Source of the DNA: Candidatus Cohnella colombiensis
GTDB taxonomy: Bacteria; Bacillota; Bacilli; Paenibacillales; Paenibacillaceae
NCBI GenBank assembly: GCA_029203125.1
Contig: CP119317.1
Span: forward strand, 868,001-932,000
DNA: 64,000 bases
Direction of reading: 5' to 3'
Both the position numbers and the translations under genes were made by a program. The first letter of the stretch is position 1. The number at the start of each line of letters is the position of its first letter. Shown here piece after piece: positions 8,338-16,958 of the stretch. The notes beneath the pieces were generated by a model. It ran no database searches. It saw nothing but the letters and a program-made list of their open reading frames with translations, and was not told the DNA's origin.

Positions 8338-8697
8338 TTATCGTTGTCGATTTCGAGCACCGAGGAACGGGTTGGCAATGGGGATGAATAGATCGATGAT
8401 CCCCACGACAAGAGCGGCCAAAATCGCTCCGATCCAGGTGACGGATACATGACCAACGATAAATTGGGCCAGCCAGATGACGATAACGCTAGCGATAAAA
8501 CCAACGATCCCTCGTCCGAAGGGTGTTACTCGTTTACCAAAGATCCCTTCAATGACCCAACCGAGCAATGCGATTACCACAGCAAGAAACAGTGCGCTCC
8601 AGAAACCGCCAACAGAAAACTGAGGGACTAGCCAGCTGACGACCATGAGTACAATCGCAGAAACGACAAATCGTACAACGGTTCCGAGAAATTGCAT
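8338..8697 (-). CDS. YvlD-like small membrane protein (phage holin family annotation)
   Basis: 119 residues, four hydrophobic helices (VVRFVVSAIVLMVVSWLV, FWSALFLAVVIALLGWVI, GIVGFIASVIVIWLAQFI, WIGAILAALVVGIIDLFI) and a basic C-terminus. The length and pattern match the YvlD family, often labelled phage holin superfamily although not phage-encoded. AAAGGAGGT lies close to the ATG. In Bacillus, yvlD belongs to the cell-envelope-stress yvlABCD operon; here it stands alone. Confidence 0.7.
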   Translation of the reverse strand: MQFLGTVVRFVVSAIVLMVVSWLVPQFSVGGFWSALFLAVVIALLGWVIEGIFGKRVTPFGRGIVGFIASVIVIWLAQFIVGHVSVTWIGAILAALVVGIIDLFIPIANPFLGARNRQR

Positions 8698-8757
8698 CCA
8701 AATAACCTCCTTTTGCTGTAGTTTAACCCGAACTTTACCAAGATATGAGTGAGTGGT

Positions 8758-8786
8758 TTCGCAACAACAGTTGCTTCGGCTATAAT
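8758..8786 (+). promoter_or_regulatory. promoter of mutS2
   Basis: TTCGCA at 8758 and a perfect TATAAT at 8781-8786 with 17 bp between. Initiation near 8793 rules out the far-upstream in-frame start at 8749 and supports the GTG at 8824. Confidence 0.6.
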
Positions 8787-8823
8787 AGTGTTCGAAGGGA
8801 TGTCGAAGGAGTTGAACGATGCC

Positions 8824-11184
8824 GTGAATGCAAAGGCATTACATACATTAGAGTATCAGAAGGTTATACGGAAATTGTCTGAATTGACTGCGACGAGCTT
8901 AGGTCGTGAGGAATCAGAGAAGCTATATCCTTCACAGGAGCTTGTTATCGTCGAACGTCGTATAGCAGCTACAGATGAGGCAGTGCGAGCGACAACATTA
9001 AAGGGTACACCTCCATTCGGAGGGATAACTGATGTTCGCGCAGCACTTTATCGTGCGAAACTTAGCGGAGTGCTTCAACCTGCAGAATTGATGAATATTG
9101 CCCAATTTATTCTCGGTTCAAGACGTTTACGGCGGTTTATTAGCTTAGCGGAAGATGAGACAGCACTCCCATTGCTTGCAGACTTATGCGAGCCGCTTAC
9201 CGACTTTAAGTCTTTAGAAGATGAGATACGTCGGTGTATTGACGAGCAAGGCGATGTATTAGACTCAGCAAGCCCAGAGCTTGCATCGTTACGTCGAGAT
9301 ATCCGTATTAATGCAGGTAGAGCAAGAGAAAAGCTGGAGAGCTTAATTCGTTCCAGCAGCGTTCAGAAGATGCTGCAAGACGCACTCATCACGCAACGCA
9401 ACGATCGCTATGTCATTCCTGTGAAACAGGAGTATAGGGGACACTTTGGTGGAATCGTGCACGATCAGTCAAGCAGTGGTGCGACATTATTTATTGAACC
9501 TGAAGCGGTTGTTCAGATGAACAATAAGCTTCGCGAGCTGACAATTAAGGAGCAAAACGAGGTTGAGCGGATTTTACGCCAATTGAGTGAGCGTACTGGC
9601 GAGTGTGCGGAACTGTTAACTGGCGATGCAGAAATTATTGGACAGCTTGATTTCATCTTTGCAAAAGCATCACTCGCTCATGCCATGCAGGCAACTTTAC
9701 CTACTATGAATGCGGACGGACAGCTTTACTTGCGTCGTGCTCGTCATCCGCTAATAGATTCAAAGCTAGTCGTCCCAATAGATCTTGAATTAGGCGAAAG
9801 CTATTCTGCGATCATTGTGACAGGTCCGAATACTGGAGGCAAGACAGTATCGCTTAAGACAATCGGCTTGCTTAGCTTAATGGCAATGTCCGGGTTATTC
9901 GTCCCTGCAGATGATGGCAGTCGACTTTGCGTTTTCGACGGGGTCTACGCGGATATCGGAGACGAGCAAAGTATTGAGCAAAGCTTAAGTACGTTTTCAA
10001 GTCATATGACGAACTTGATTTCCATGCTGAATGAGGTTACTTCACGTAGTCTCGTCCTGCTAGATGAACTTGGCGCTGGAACCGATCCAGCCGAAGGTTC
10101 AGCACTTGCCATTGCAATCTTGGAGCATCTGCAACGAATCGGATGTAGAATGATTGCGACAACACATTATAGCGAGCTTAAAGCGTATGCGTACAATCGT
10201 GAAGGGATCACCAATGCAAGCATGGAGTTCGATATTGCGACTTTGCGCCCGACGTATCGTTTGCTCGTAGGTGTTCCTGGCCGTAGCAACGCATTTGCGA
10301 TCGCAGAACGATTAGGACTCCCGATTAGCATTATTGAGCATGCACGCGGTGAAGTTAGTGAAGATGAGCTTAAAGTCGACACGATGATTGCCTCGTTGGA
10401 GCAAGATCGTCGAACAGCGGAGTCAGAGCGCCAACTCGCAGAGCGGTCACGTCGTGATGTGGAAAAACTGCAAGTGCAATTAGAAGAGGAGCGCTTGCGC
10501 TTCCAGGAACAAAAAGTAAAGCTATTGGAAGAGGCGCGTGAGCAAGCGCGTCTGTCGATCATTAAGGCAAAGCAGGAAGCTGAAGATATTATCGTGGAGC
10601 TACGGAAGCTTGCGATGGAAGAAGGCGCGTCTGTTAAGGAGCACAAATTGATCGCTGCGCGTAAGCGTTTAGAGGACGCTGTGCCAGCTCCTACGAAGCA
10701 ACCGCGTGCAACGAATAATAATAAAGTAGTTAAAATCGAGCCGGGTGATGAAGTAAAGGTTTATAGCTTAGGTGGACAGAAAGGGCACGTCGTTGAACTT
10801 GTTGGGAAGACGGAAGCGGTTGTGCAGCTTGGAATTATGAAGATGAAAGTTGCGATCAGCGACCTTGATCCGATGCGTAAGCAAACTTCTCATAAGCCAC
10901 AAGCTCAGGCGACTATTGTTAAGAGATCTCGAGATGAGCACATACGAACTGAGCTAGATTTACGTGGGACGACAATCGATGAAGCGATGCTTGAAGTCGA
11001 TCGGTTTCTCGATGAAGCTTTTTTATCTAACTTAGGTCAGGTTTATATTATTCACGGCAAAGGAACAGGTGCATTGCGTACAGGAGTTCAGGAATTTCTG
11101 CGCAGACACAAGCATGTCAAGAACTATCGCTTAGGTCAATTTGGAGAAGGTGGAGCGGGAGTAACCGTTGCCGAGCTTCATTAG
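8824..11184 (+). CDS. mutS2: MutS2 ATPase/endonuclease
   Basis: Start GTG 8824 gives 786 residues, as in Bacillus MutS2 (785), beginning NAKALHTLEY like the family; AAGGAG at 8806 supports it, and the promoter TATAAT at 8781 lies downstream of the alternative start at 8749. MutS core without the mismatch-binding domain: Walker A TGPNTGGKTVSLK, Walker B VLLDELGAGTDP, signature near IATTHYSELK, a long coiled coil, then a KOW-like segment and the C-terminal Smr domain (ELDLRGTTIDEA, VYIIHGKGTGALR). MutS2 acts on stalled or collided ribosomes and recombination intermediates rather than mismatch repair. Confidence 0.95.
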   Translation: MNAKALHTLEYQKVIRKLSELTATSLGREESEKLYPSQELVIVERRIAATDEAVRATTLKGTPPFGGITDVRAALYRAKLSGVLQPAELMNIAQFILGSRRLRRFISLAEDETALPLLADLCEPLTDFKSLEDEIRRCIDEQGDVLDSASPELASLRRDIRINAGRAREKLESLIRSSSVQKMLQDALITQRNDRYVIPVKQEYRGHFGGIVHDQSSSGATLFIEPEAVVQMNNKLRELTIKEQNEVERILRQLSERTGECAELLTGDAEIIGQLDFIFAKASLAHAMQATLPTMNADGQLYLRRARHPLIDSKLVVPIDLELGESYSAIIVTGPNTGGKTVSLKTIGLLSLMAMSGLFVPADDGSRLCVFDGVYADIGDEQSIEQSLSTFSSHMTNLISMLNEVTSRSLVLLDELGAGTDPAEGSALAIAILEHLQRIGCRMIATTHYSELKAYAYNREGITNASMEFDIATLRPTYRLLVGVPGRSNAFAIAERLGLPISIIEHARGEVSEDELKVDTMIASLEQDRRTAESERQLAERSRRDVEKLQVQLEEERLRFQEQKVKLLEEAREQARLSIIKAKQEAEDIIVELRKLAMEEGASVKEHKLIAARKRLEDAVPAPTKQPRATNNNKVVKIEPGDEVKVYSLGGQKGHVVELVGKTEAVVQLGIMKMKVAISDLDPMRKQTSHKPQAQATIVKRSRDEHIRTELDLRGTTIDEAMLEVDRFLDEAFLSNLGQVYIIHGKGTGALRTGVQEFLRRHKHVKNYRLGQFGEGGAGVTVAELH

Positions 11185-11196
11185 AGAGGAGAGTGT

Positions 11197-11622
11197 TTGC
11201 CAGTGCACGATTTGGTCGACTCAGTTATGTCACATTCTTTTTCGGCTGTATTGGCATACTTTTCAGTTGGTATTCTTGCGCTAATCGTGTTTCTATCCTG
11301 TTTCGAGTTAGTAACTAAATATAAGTGCTGGGATGAAATTCGCAAAGGCAATTTAGCGGTTGCCATGGCAACCGGCGGTAAAATATTTGGGATATGCAAT
11401 ATCTTTAGTCATTCAATATCGGCAAATGATTCCATATACGAAAGTATGCTGTGGGCGGCAGTGGGGTTCGTGCTGTTACTCATTGCGTACTTCTTGTTCG
11501 AGTATTTAACACCCGTATTCCGAATTGACGAGGAAATTGCGAAAGATAATCGCGCAGTTGGATTCATTGCGATGATATTGTCGATATCAATGTCTTATAT
11601 TATTGGTGCTGCAGTTAGCTGA
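11197..11622 (+). CDS. DUF350 family membrane protein
   Basis: 141 residues with four predicted membrane segments in two halves (SAVLAYFSVGILALIVFL, VAMATGGKIFGICNIF, LWAAVGFVLLLIAYFLF, GFIAMILSISMSYIIGAA), the layout of the DUF350 family. TTG 11197 follows GAGGAG by about 5 nt, 12 bp after the mutS2 stop; GTG 11203 is an alternative. Likely co-transcribed with mutS2 and with the two genes that follow. Function unknown. Confidence 0.75.
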   Translation: MPVHDLVDSVMSHSFSAVLAYFSVGILALIVFLSCFELVTKYKCWDEIRKGNLAVAMATGGKIFGICNIFSHSISANDSIYESMLWAAVGFVLLLIAYFLFEYLTPVFRIDEEIAKDNRAVGFIAMILSISMSYIIGAAVS

Positions 11623-11636
11623 ACGGAGGAAGTGAA

Positions 11637-11720
11637 ATGAAATATTTGTGGGGAACGTTATTAGGTTTAGCACTGCTTTTTGTTGCGATTGGTGTAATCT
11701 ATTGGGTAATGGAGGCGTGA
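11637..11720 (+). CDS. 27-residue single-helix membrane peptide
   Basis: ATG at 11637 is preceded by CGGAGGAAGTGA, a strong ribosome binding site, and encodes MKYLWGTLLGLALLFVAIG plus a short tail ending VMEA. It is one hydrophobic helix with a Lys near the N-terminus, between DUF350 and the zinc-ribbon gene with gaps of 14 and 7 bp. Placement and RBS argue for a translated gene; it might be a subunit of the DUF350 protein. Function unknown. Confidence 0.6.
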   Translation: MKYLWGTLLGLALLFVAIGVIYWVMEA

Positions 11721-11727
11721 TGATCAG

Positions 11728-12222
11728 ATGGCTGTAACGATATGTCCATGGTGTCAAAGTGAAGTAATTCATGAGGAGGGACAGGAGCCGGATAAATTTT
11801 GCCCGATTTGTGATAATGAATTGGACGGATATCGCACATTGCGGATTGATATGGGCAATTCCGAAGATGAATTCGAGGATGATGATGAACTGTTGGTCGA
11901 AGAGGACTCCAGTTGGGATGAACCCGAAGAGCTGAGGGAGATGAATCCAGAGCTCGTTCAATTCGAGGAAACGGTTGTTCGCTTGCTCGATGAACAGGAG
12001 CTTGTCCCAGAATGCCCGCAATGTCGGGAGTATATGGTGGAAGCGGGGGAGCAGGTCGTAACAGCAGAGCAATTCCATGCTCGAAAGCCTAGTGCAATTG
12101 GAAAAGCAATATTGGAAGCTCCGTTCAACTTAACCGTCTACATGTGTCCAGCGTGCTTTACTGTTCAGACATTATTATCGGAAGAAGATCGCGCACGCGT
12201 CGTTCAGCGATTAAGTAAATAG
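11728..12222 (+). CDS. acidic protein with two zinc-ribbon-like Cys pairs
   Basis: 164 residues, family not recognised. An N-terminal CPWC...CPIC set (residues about 6-30) and a C-terminal CPQC...CPAC set (about 90-145) look like two zinc ribbons, separated by a very acidic segment (EDEFEDDDELLVEEDSS). No membrane helix. The start is ATG 11728 with GGAGG 12 nt upstream inside the preceding short gene. Probably in the mutS2-DUF350 transcription unit. A metal-binding role is inferred from the cysteines alone. Confidence 0.7.
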   Translation: MAVTICPWCQSEVIHEEGQEPDKFCPICDNELDGYRTLRIDMGNSEDEFEDDDELLVEEDSSWDEPEELREMNPELVQFEETVVRLLDEQELVPECPQCREYMVEAGEQVVTAEQFHARKPSAIGKAILEAPFNLTVYMCPACFTVQTLLSEEDRARVVQRLSK

Positions 12223-12250
12223 TCAGTAACAGCGTGAGGAGACGTATAAG

Positions 12251-13168
12251 ATGGCGCGTATGGTACAATCGATCACTCAATTAATCGGGGACACACCTGC
12301 TGTCATTCTTCAACGCATGACGGGACCAAACGATGCGCAAGTCGTCGTTAAATTAGAAAAAATGAATCCAAGCGGAAGTGTGAAGGATCGCGCGGCACTT
12401 GGGCTGATGAATGATGCAGAGGAGCGAGGCTTAATTTCTCCTGGCAGTGTTATTATTGAGCCTACGAGCGGGAACACAGGAATTGGTTTGGCTATGAATG
12501 CCGCAGCAAAAGGCTATCGACTCATACTCGTTATGCCTGATAATATGACAGCTGAACGGATTGCATTGTTGCGAGGATATGGCGCAGAGGTGGTGCTGAC
12601 ACCTGCAGCACAGCGGATGTCCGGAGCACTCGCCAAAGCCAGACAGCTGTTAACTGAAATTCCGGGAAGCTATATGCCGAATCAGTTCGAAAACCCAGCC
12701 AATCCGAATATCCATCGTACGACGACTGCGCTAGAAATTTTGGAGCAGACAGAAGGACGCCTTGATGCATTCGTTGCAACCGCGGGAACTGGCGGTACAA
12801 TTACAGGGACGGGTGAACAACTGAAGAAGCAGTTACCCGATCTTTACATTGCGGTCGTAGAACCAGCAGGCTCACCTGTGCTTTCTGGTGGCGAGCCGGG
12901 ACCACATAAGCTAGTGGGAACGAGCCCAGGCTTCATTCCGGACATTCTGAATACATCTATATACGACGAAATTATTCAAGTCGCTGACGAAGACGCATTA
13001 GAGACGACTAGAAAGCTCGCAAGGCTCGAAGGGCTGCTCGTAGGTCCCTCGTCAGGAGCTTCAGTGTGGGCGGCATTACAAATTGCACGCCGTCTCGGAC
13101 CCGGCAAGCGTGTATTATGCATTGCACCGGATACAGGCGAACGATATTTAAGCATGGATATCTTCTGA
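12251..13168 (+). CDS. cysK: cysteine synthase (O-acetylserine sulfhydrylase)
   Basis: 305 residues, fold type II PLP enzyme. The PLP lysine is in NPSGSVKDRAA (about 37-47), the substrate loop is EPTSGNTGIGLA, the phosphate loop is TAGTGGTITGTG, and the C-terminal GPSSGAS binds the pyridine nitrogen. It makes cysteine from O-acetylserine and sulfide. Complete and alone before a strong terminator. Confidence 0.92.
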   Translation: MARMVQSITQLIGDTPAVILQRMTGPNDAQVVVKLEKMNPSGSVKDRAALGLMNDAEERGLISPGSVIIEPTSGNTGIGLAMNAAAKGYRLILVMPDNMTAERIALLRGYGAEVVLTPAAQRMSGALAKARQLLTEIPGSYMPNQFENPANPNIHRTTTALEILEQTEGRLDAFVATAGTGGTITGTGEQLKKQLPDLYIAVVEPAGSPVLSGGEPGPHKLVGTSPGFIPDILNTSIYDEIIQVADEDALETTRKLARLEGLLVGPSSGASVWAALQIARRLGPGKRVLCIAPDTGERYLSMDIF

Positions 13169-13223
13169 GGCGAATGACGAGCGCGCAAACAGTAATTTTT
13201 ATATAGTGATTGATCGAACGAAG

Positions 13224-13251
13224 ATTCCTGCAAAACTGCAGGAATTTTTTT
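13224..13251 (+). terminator. terminator of cysK
   Basis: ATTCCTGCA AAAC TGCAGGAAT perfect 9-bp stem followed by seven T. Confidence 0.92.
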
Positions 13252-13482
13252 GTTTTATGGCTGTTTCAGCGAGGAATGCTGCAAAGGCATTTGCAGGAAT
13301 AATTATTGTCGGGCGGACTTTGAGACGAATTGATGTACATTTGCAGGATTTTAACGATCAAGTGTAATTAAGGGGCATAAAGGTTAGTACATCGTGAAAA
13401 GATAACAGGGTCAAGCTTATGAGGAAATGCTCATCAGGTCTTGACGATTGTTCATCTATGGAAATGGAACAGGAGGGAACCA
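13252..13482 (+). other. intergenic region with recurring TTTGCAGGA
   Basis: About 230 bp with no gene. The short string TTTGCAGGA occurs twice about 50 bp apart (near 13290 and 13340) and partly matches the preceding terminator stem. A sporulation promoter for the coat-type genes would be expected here, but I cannot place one with confidence. Confidence 0.4.
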
Positions 13483-13713
13483 TTGACGATGGTACAACCA
13501 ATGACAGCCAAGGAACTGGAATATATCGCCGATTCCATGTCGAACGAGGATTTATTAATTAAACAGTGCACCGTTGCTTCACACACGATGACAAATCCCG
13601 CTCTACAGCAATTATGCTCGCAAGTCATTAGTGTGCATCAGCAGCATTATTCAACTTTGCTAAATGCGATCCAGCAGCATCAGCAGGTCGCTCCAACGCA
13701 ACCTCAGGCGTAA
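13483..13713 (+). CDS. small coat-type protein (CotF-like helical)
   Basis: About 76 residues, helical, Gln/His-rich at the C-terminus (ends QVAPTQPQA). The segment AKELEYIADSMSNEDLLIKQC resembles the N-terminal helix of CotF-family spore coat proteins. AGGAGG at 13471-13476 is 6 nt from TTG 13483 and 12 nt from ATG 13489; both are in frame. An earlier in-frame start at 13441 lacks such a site. The CotF-type gene 27 bp downstream suggests a coat operon made late in sporulation. Confidence 0.7.
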   Translation: MTMVQPMTAKELEYIADSMSNEDLLIKQCTVASHTMTNPALQQLCSQVISVHQQHYSTLLNAIQQHQQVAPTQPQA

Positions 13714-13740
13714 TAATCACCCAGAATAGGAGGATGACAT

Positions 13741-14151
13741 ATGCAAACAACACCACAAACTAGCTCAGCTACACCGATCATGCTGTCTGATGAAGATATG
13801 GCGTATACGATTTTAAGTGATTTAAAGCGAGTTACGCGTGAATATGCGACAGCTGCTACAGAATCAGTATGTACTCAAACACGACAAATGTTTACGACAA
13901 TGTTGGATGATACGTTGCGCATGCAAGGCGAGTTATTCAACGCAATGAATCAAAACCAGATGTATAACACAGCTTCACCGGCGTTGCGCCAAGAACTAGA
14001 CAAGCAACACAAGCAGTATCAACAAACCCAACAGCAGACGAATCAATTTGTTGAACAATGTCATGCTTCTGGAGGTCAGATGCATCCAGGTGCAATGAAC
14101 AATGCTCAAGCAGGTGGGCAACAGCAATCAGCAGGCGGTTATGTGATGTAA
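13741..14151 (+). CDS. CotF family spore coat protein
   Basis: 136 residues with the CotF-type helical core (DEDMAYTILSDLKRVTREYA, then SVCTQTRQMFTTMLDDTLRMQGELFNAM) and a Gln/Gly-rich tail ending GGYVM. AGGAGG lies just upstream. CotF-family proteins coat the spore; the Gln-rich tail would suit cross-linking, though that is inference. Followed by a strong terminator. Confidence 0.8.
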   Translation: MQTTPQTSSATPIMLSDEDMAYTILSDLKRVTREYATAATESVCTQTRQMFTTMLDDTLRMQGELFNAMNQNQMYNTASPALRQELDKQHKQYQQTQQQTNQFVEQCHASGGQMHPGAMNNAQAGGQQQSAGGYVM

Positions 14152-14162
14152 TCGGAGAGATT

Positions 14163-14206
14163 AAGCACCTGAATTGGATGGGTATTCCAATTCGGGTGCT
14201 TTTTTA
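14163..14206 (+). terminator. terminator after the coat gene pair
   Basis: AAGCACCTGAATTGGA / TCCAATTCGGGTGCTT long stem followed by a T-run. Confidence 0.9.
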
Positions 14207-14282
14207 TGTGACTGATCATGATTTCGCTTTCCATCTAGCCTGTATTTGTTGTAATATGAAGAGTAATTCAGGAGGGATCGCG

Positions 14283-14774
14283 ATGAATCAATTTAAATTA
14301 AGCATCTTGGATCTGCTCAAAGAAGACGCCCGATTAACTGCGGCTACAATTGCCACGATGCTTGGTGCCGCGGAACAGGACGTCGTCGCCGCGATCGCGG
14401 AGATGGAGCAGGAACATGTAATCGTGAAGTATGCAACAGTGATTAACTGGAGCAAGGTTGACGACGAGAAGGTAACTGCATTGATCGAAGTAGAGTGTTC
14501 ACCAGAGCGTGGGCGTGGCTTCGAAAGCATCGCCGAGCGTGTGTACTTGTACCCAGAAGTAAAGTCTGTCTATCTAATGTCAGGCGCCTTTGACTTACTC
14601 GTTGAAATTGAGGGCAAAAATTTGAAGGAGGTCGCCTCTTTCGTCTCTAACAAGCTTTCAACGATCGAATCGGTTATTTCCACAAAAACATTTTTCATCC
14701 TAAAAAAATATAAACAAGACGGCATTATTTTTGAGGAGTTTGAAGACGATCAACGTTTGATGATTTCTCCTTGA
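14283..14774 (+). CDS. Lrp/AsnC family regulator (AlaR-like)
   Basis: 163 residues from ATG 14283, preceded by AGGAGGGA. N-terminal winged helix (LDLLKEDARLTAATIATMLG, residues about 8-27) and C-terminal RAM ligand domain (VTALIEVECSPERGRGF, LMSGAFDLLVEIEG). The next gene is an aminotransferase starting 33 bp later, the arrangement of B. subtilis alaR-alaT (yugG-yugH). It probably senses an amino acid and controls that gene. Confidence 0.85.
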   Translation: MNQFKLSILDLLKEDARLTAATIATMLGAAEQDVVAAIAEMEQEHVIVKYATVINWSKVDDEKVTALIEVECSPERGRGFESIAERVYLYPEVKSVYLMSGAFDLLVEIEGKNLKEVASFVSNKLSTIESVISTKTFFILKKYKQDGIIFEEFEDDQRLMISP

Positions 14775-14806
14775 TGAGTCGTTCCAATGAAAAGGATGGT
14801 AGTCCC

Positions 14807-16036
14807 ATGATAACAAGAGAAGAAAAGCCGCAATCCCTGGTTGAACGGCCTCGTGATAGCGGCATGGAGCAGTACTTAGCCGCGAACGCGCGTGCTATTC
14901 AACCGTCGGGCATCCGGCGTTTCTTTGATTTAGTCAGCGCGAGCAAAGACAAGGACATCATCTCATTAGGCGTTGGTGAACCTGATTTTGTTACGCCATG
15001 GCGATTCCGGGATGCTGCGGTTTACGCACTAGAGAAGGGTAAAACACAATATACTTCGAACTCGGGTATGCTAGAGCTTCGCGAAGCGATTAGCGGTTAT
15101 TTATCGTCACAATTCAAATTGAAATATAATCCGGATAATGAAATCATCGTTACAGTAGGCGGTAGTGAAGGAATTGATTTGGCGTTAAGAGCATTAATCG
15201 AGCCGGGAGATGAAATTTTAATTCCGGAGCCCTGCTATGTTTCTTATTCACCGATTTCATCATTAGGTGGCGGAGTTACAGTAGGGATTGAAACGTTCGC
15301 AGAGGACGGCTTTAAGTTAACTGCGGAGAGCTTGCAGGCGGTCATTACTCCTCGCTCCAAAGTGCTCATTCTTTGTTATCCGAGCAATCCAACCGGTGCA
15401 ATTATGACATATGAAGAGATGCTGCCGATTGCGAAGATTGTAGAGGAGAATGATTTAATTGTCATCTCTGATGAAATCTATGCGGAACTCACCTTTACCG
15501 GACAGAAGCACGTTAGCTTCGCATCATTGCCTGGGATGAAGGATCGTACCATTCTCGTAAGCGGATTTTCGAAAGCATTCGCAATGACAGGCTGGCGGAT
15601 GGGCTATACGTGCGGTCACCCTGATTTGATAGGGGCAATGTTGAAAATTCACCAATATACGATTATGTGTGCACCGATCATGGGTCAAATTGCAGCTTTG
15701 GAAGCGCTAAAGGAAGGCGGCATGGAAGAGAAGGATCGCATGGTGGAATCCTATAATCAACGGCGAAGGCTAATGGTTCAGGGATTCCGTGATATGGGTC
15801 TTGAATGCCATGAGCCGCAGGGTGCATTTTATGTGTTTCCATCGATTCAATCTACAGGTCTTACATCGGATGAGTTCGCTGAGCGGTTGGTTAAGGAAGC
15901 TAAGGTTGCTGCAGTGCCAGGTAATGCCTTTGGCAGAGGCGGAGAAGGCTTCTTACGGTGTTGCTACGCAACTTCTATTACGCAGCTGTCGGAAGCATTA
16001 GAGCGGATCAGCGTATTCTTGAAGAAGCTGGATTGA
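14807..16036 (+). CDS. class I aminotransferase, AlaT-like
   Basis: Fold type I PLP enzyme with the Schiff-base lysine in SGFSKAFAMTGWRMG, the Asp of ISDEIYAE, the Asn of YPSNPTGA and the C-terminal Arg region GFLRCCYA. ATG 14807 is preferred because AAGGATGG lies upstream; in-frame TTG 14771 and ATG 14774 overlap the regulator stop but have no ribosome binding site. Pairing with an Lrp-type regulator suggests alanine transaminase, although aromatic or aspartate specificity cannot be excluded. Confidence 0.85.
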   Translation: MITREEKPQSLVERPRDSGMEQYLAANARAIQPSGIRRFFDLVSASKDKDIISLGVGEPDFVTPWRFRDAAVYALEKGKTQYTSNSGMLELREAISGYLSSQFKLKYNPDNEIIVTVGGSEGIDLALRALIEPGDEILIPEPCYVSYSPISSLGGGVTVGIETFAEDGFKLTAESLQAVITPRSKVLILCYPSNPTGAIMTYEEMLPIAKIVEENDLIVISDEIYAELTFTGQKHVSFASLPGMKDRTILVSGFSKAFAMTGWRMGYTCGHPDLIGAMLKIHQYTIMCAPIMGQIAALEALKEGGMEEKDRMVESYNQRRRLMVQGFRDMGLECHEPQGAFYVFPSIQSTGLTSDEFAERLVKEAKVAAVPGNAFGRGGEGFLRCCYATSITQLSEALERISVFLKKLD

Positions 16037-16055
16037 TCATTCAAGGGGGCGGACG

Positions 16056-16262
16056 ATGGCATTATCGAAGCGTCAAGCAAAGTGGCGCGACGTAACGATC
16101 GATTCATCCTTGGTTGAAGAGATTGAAGCGTTGCGGCATAAGCTGAATGAGAGGTACTTAGCTGAATGTTCGTTTACTGCAGCATCGGTGGTAGAGTTAA
16201 GCCATCAATTGGACGTAAAAATGAATGAATTCATGAAGCGTATGCACAATTATTACACATAA
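16056..16262 (+). CDS. Spo0E-like aspartyl-phosphate phosphatase
   Basis: 68 residues with the two-helix Spo0E pattern: EEIEALRHKLNERYL, then SVVELSHQLDVKMNEFM, which includes the conserved S-x-x-L-D signature. Members dephosphorylate Spo0A~P and delay sporulation. AAGGGGG precedes the ATG 6-8 nt upstream. The gene sits 19 bp after the aminotransferase and ends at a terminator. Confidence 0.75.
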   Translation: MALSKRQAKWRDVTIDSSLVEEIEALRHKLNERYLAECSFTAASVVELSHQLDVKMNEFMKRMHNYYT

Positions 16263-16296
16263 GGCCCAGTGGGAATGTCCACTGGCCTTTGTTTTT
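16261..16296 (+). terminator. terminator after the spo0E-like gene
   Basis: AAGGCCCAGTGG / CCACTGGCCTTT stem followed by GTTTTTG, overlapping the stop codon. Confidence 0.88.
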
Positions 16297-16308
16297 GTGT
16301 AGCCACTC

Positions 16309-16335
16309 TTTACACAGATCGGATTGTGCTATAGT
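16309..16335 (+). promoter_or_regulatory. possible promoter of the adenosyltransferase gene
   Basis: TTTACA at 16309 and TATAGT at 16330 with a short 15-bp spacer, immediately after a terminator and 42 bp before the next start. Confidence 0.35.
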
Positions 16336-16376
16336 GAATGAATAAGGGTACCGTTGATGTAGGAGGAGTTTTCTGA

Positions 16377-16955
16377 ATGAAAATATATACGAGAACAGGC
16401 GACGAAGGGCTGACATCGGTAATCGGTGCTAGAGTTGTGAAGGACGATGTACGTGTTGAAGCTTACGGCACAATTGATGAACTAAACAGTATCGTTGGAC
16501 AAGCTGTCGCCGTTATCGCGCGAGACAATGCTGGAGAGTGGGATGATCTGCTTCAACAACTTCTTACGATTCAGCATGAGCTATTCGACTGCGGATCAGA
16601 TTTAAGCTATGCAAAGCTCGATCCTGCGAAGATGAAAGTGAATTCAGAAATGGTGACGCAGCTAGAGGCTTGGATTGACGAGTATGAAGCGCAGACTCCG
16701 CCGATAACACGATTTATTTTACCTGGGGGCAGTGAGCAAGCGGCGATTGTTCATCTGTGCCGGACAGTGTGTCGTCGTGCTGAAAGAAGAGTCGTCACTC
16801 TAGCAGCAGAGCAGCCGAGTCCTGAACCTGTACGACAATATTTGAATCGATTGTCTGATTATTTCTTCACGGTTGCTCGCGTTGCGAATGCGCGGCAAGG
16901 GATACAGGATGTTGAGTATGAGCGTGGTGCACACGTATTTGGACGGAGGACGTAA
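16377..16955 (+). CDS. cob(I)yrinic acid a,c-diamide adenosyltransferase (PduO type)
   Basis: 192 residues, all-helical ATR domain. The N-terminal ATP-binding loop is KIYTRTGDEGLTSVIG and the C-terminal signature is RTVCRRAERRVV with LNRLSDYFFTVAR. It adenosylates cob(I)alamin to coenzyme B12. AGGAGGAG precedes the ATG. No other cobalamin gene is in the window, so it may serve scavenged corrinoid. Likely first gene of an operon with the RluA-type synthase. Confidence 0.9.
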   Translation: MKIYTRTGDEGLTSVIGARVVKDDVRVEAYGTIDELNSIVGQAVAVIARDNAGEWDDLLQQLLTIQHELFDCGSDLSYAKLDPAKMKVNSEMVTQLEAWIDEYEAQTPPITRFILPGGSEQAAIVHLCRTVCRRAERRVVTLAAEQPSPEPVRQYLNRLSDYFFTVARVANARQGIQDVEYERGAHVFGRRT

Positions 16956-16958
16956 GCA

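Noticed and set aside
8338..8697. Phage holin marking a prophage
   Set aside because: YvlD-like protein carries that label by superfamily only; no other phage gene is nearby.
8749..8823. MutS2 start at 8749
   Set aside because: The promoter TATAAT lies at 8781-8786, downstream of it; GTG 8824 gives the family length.
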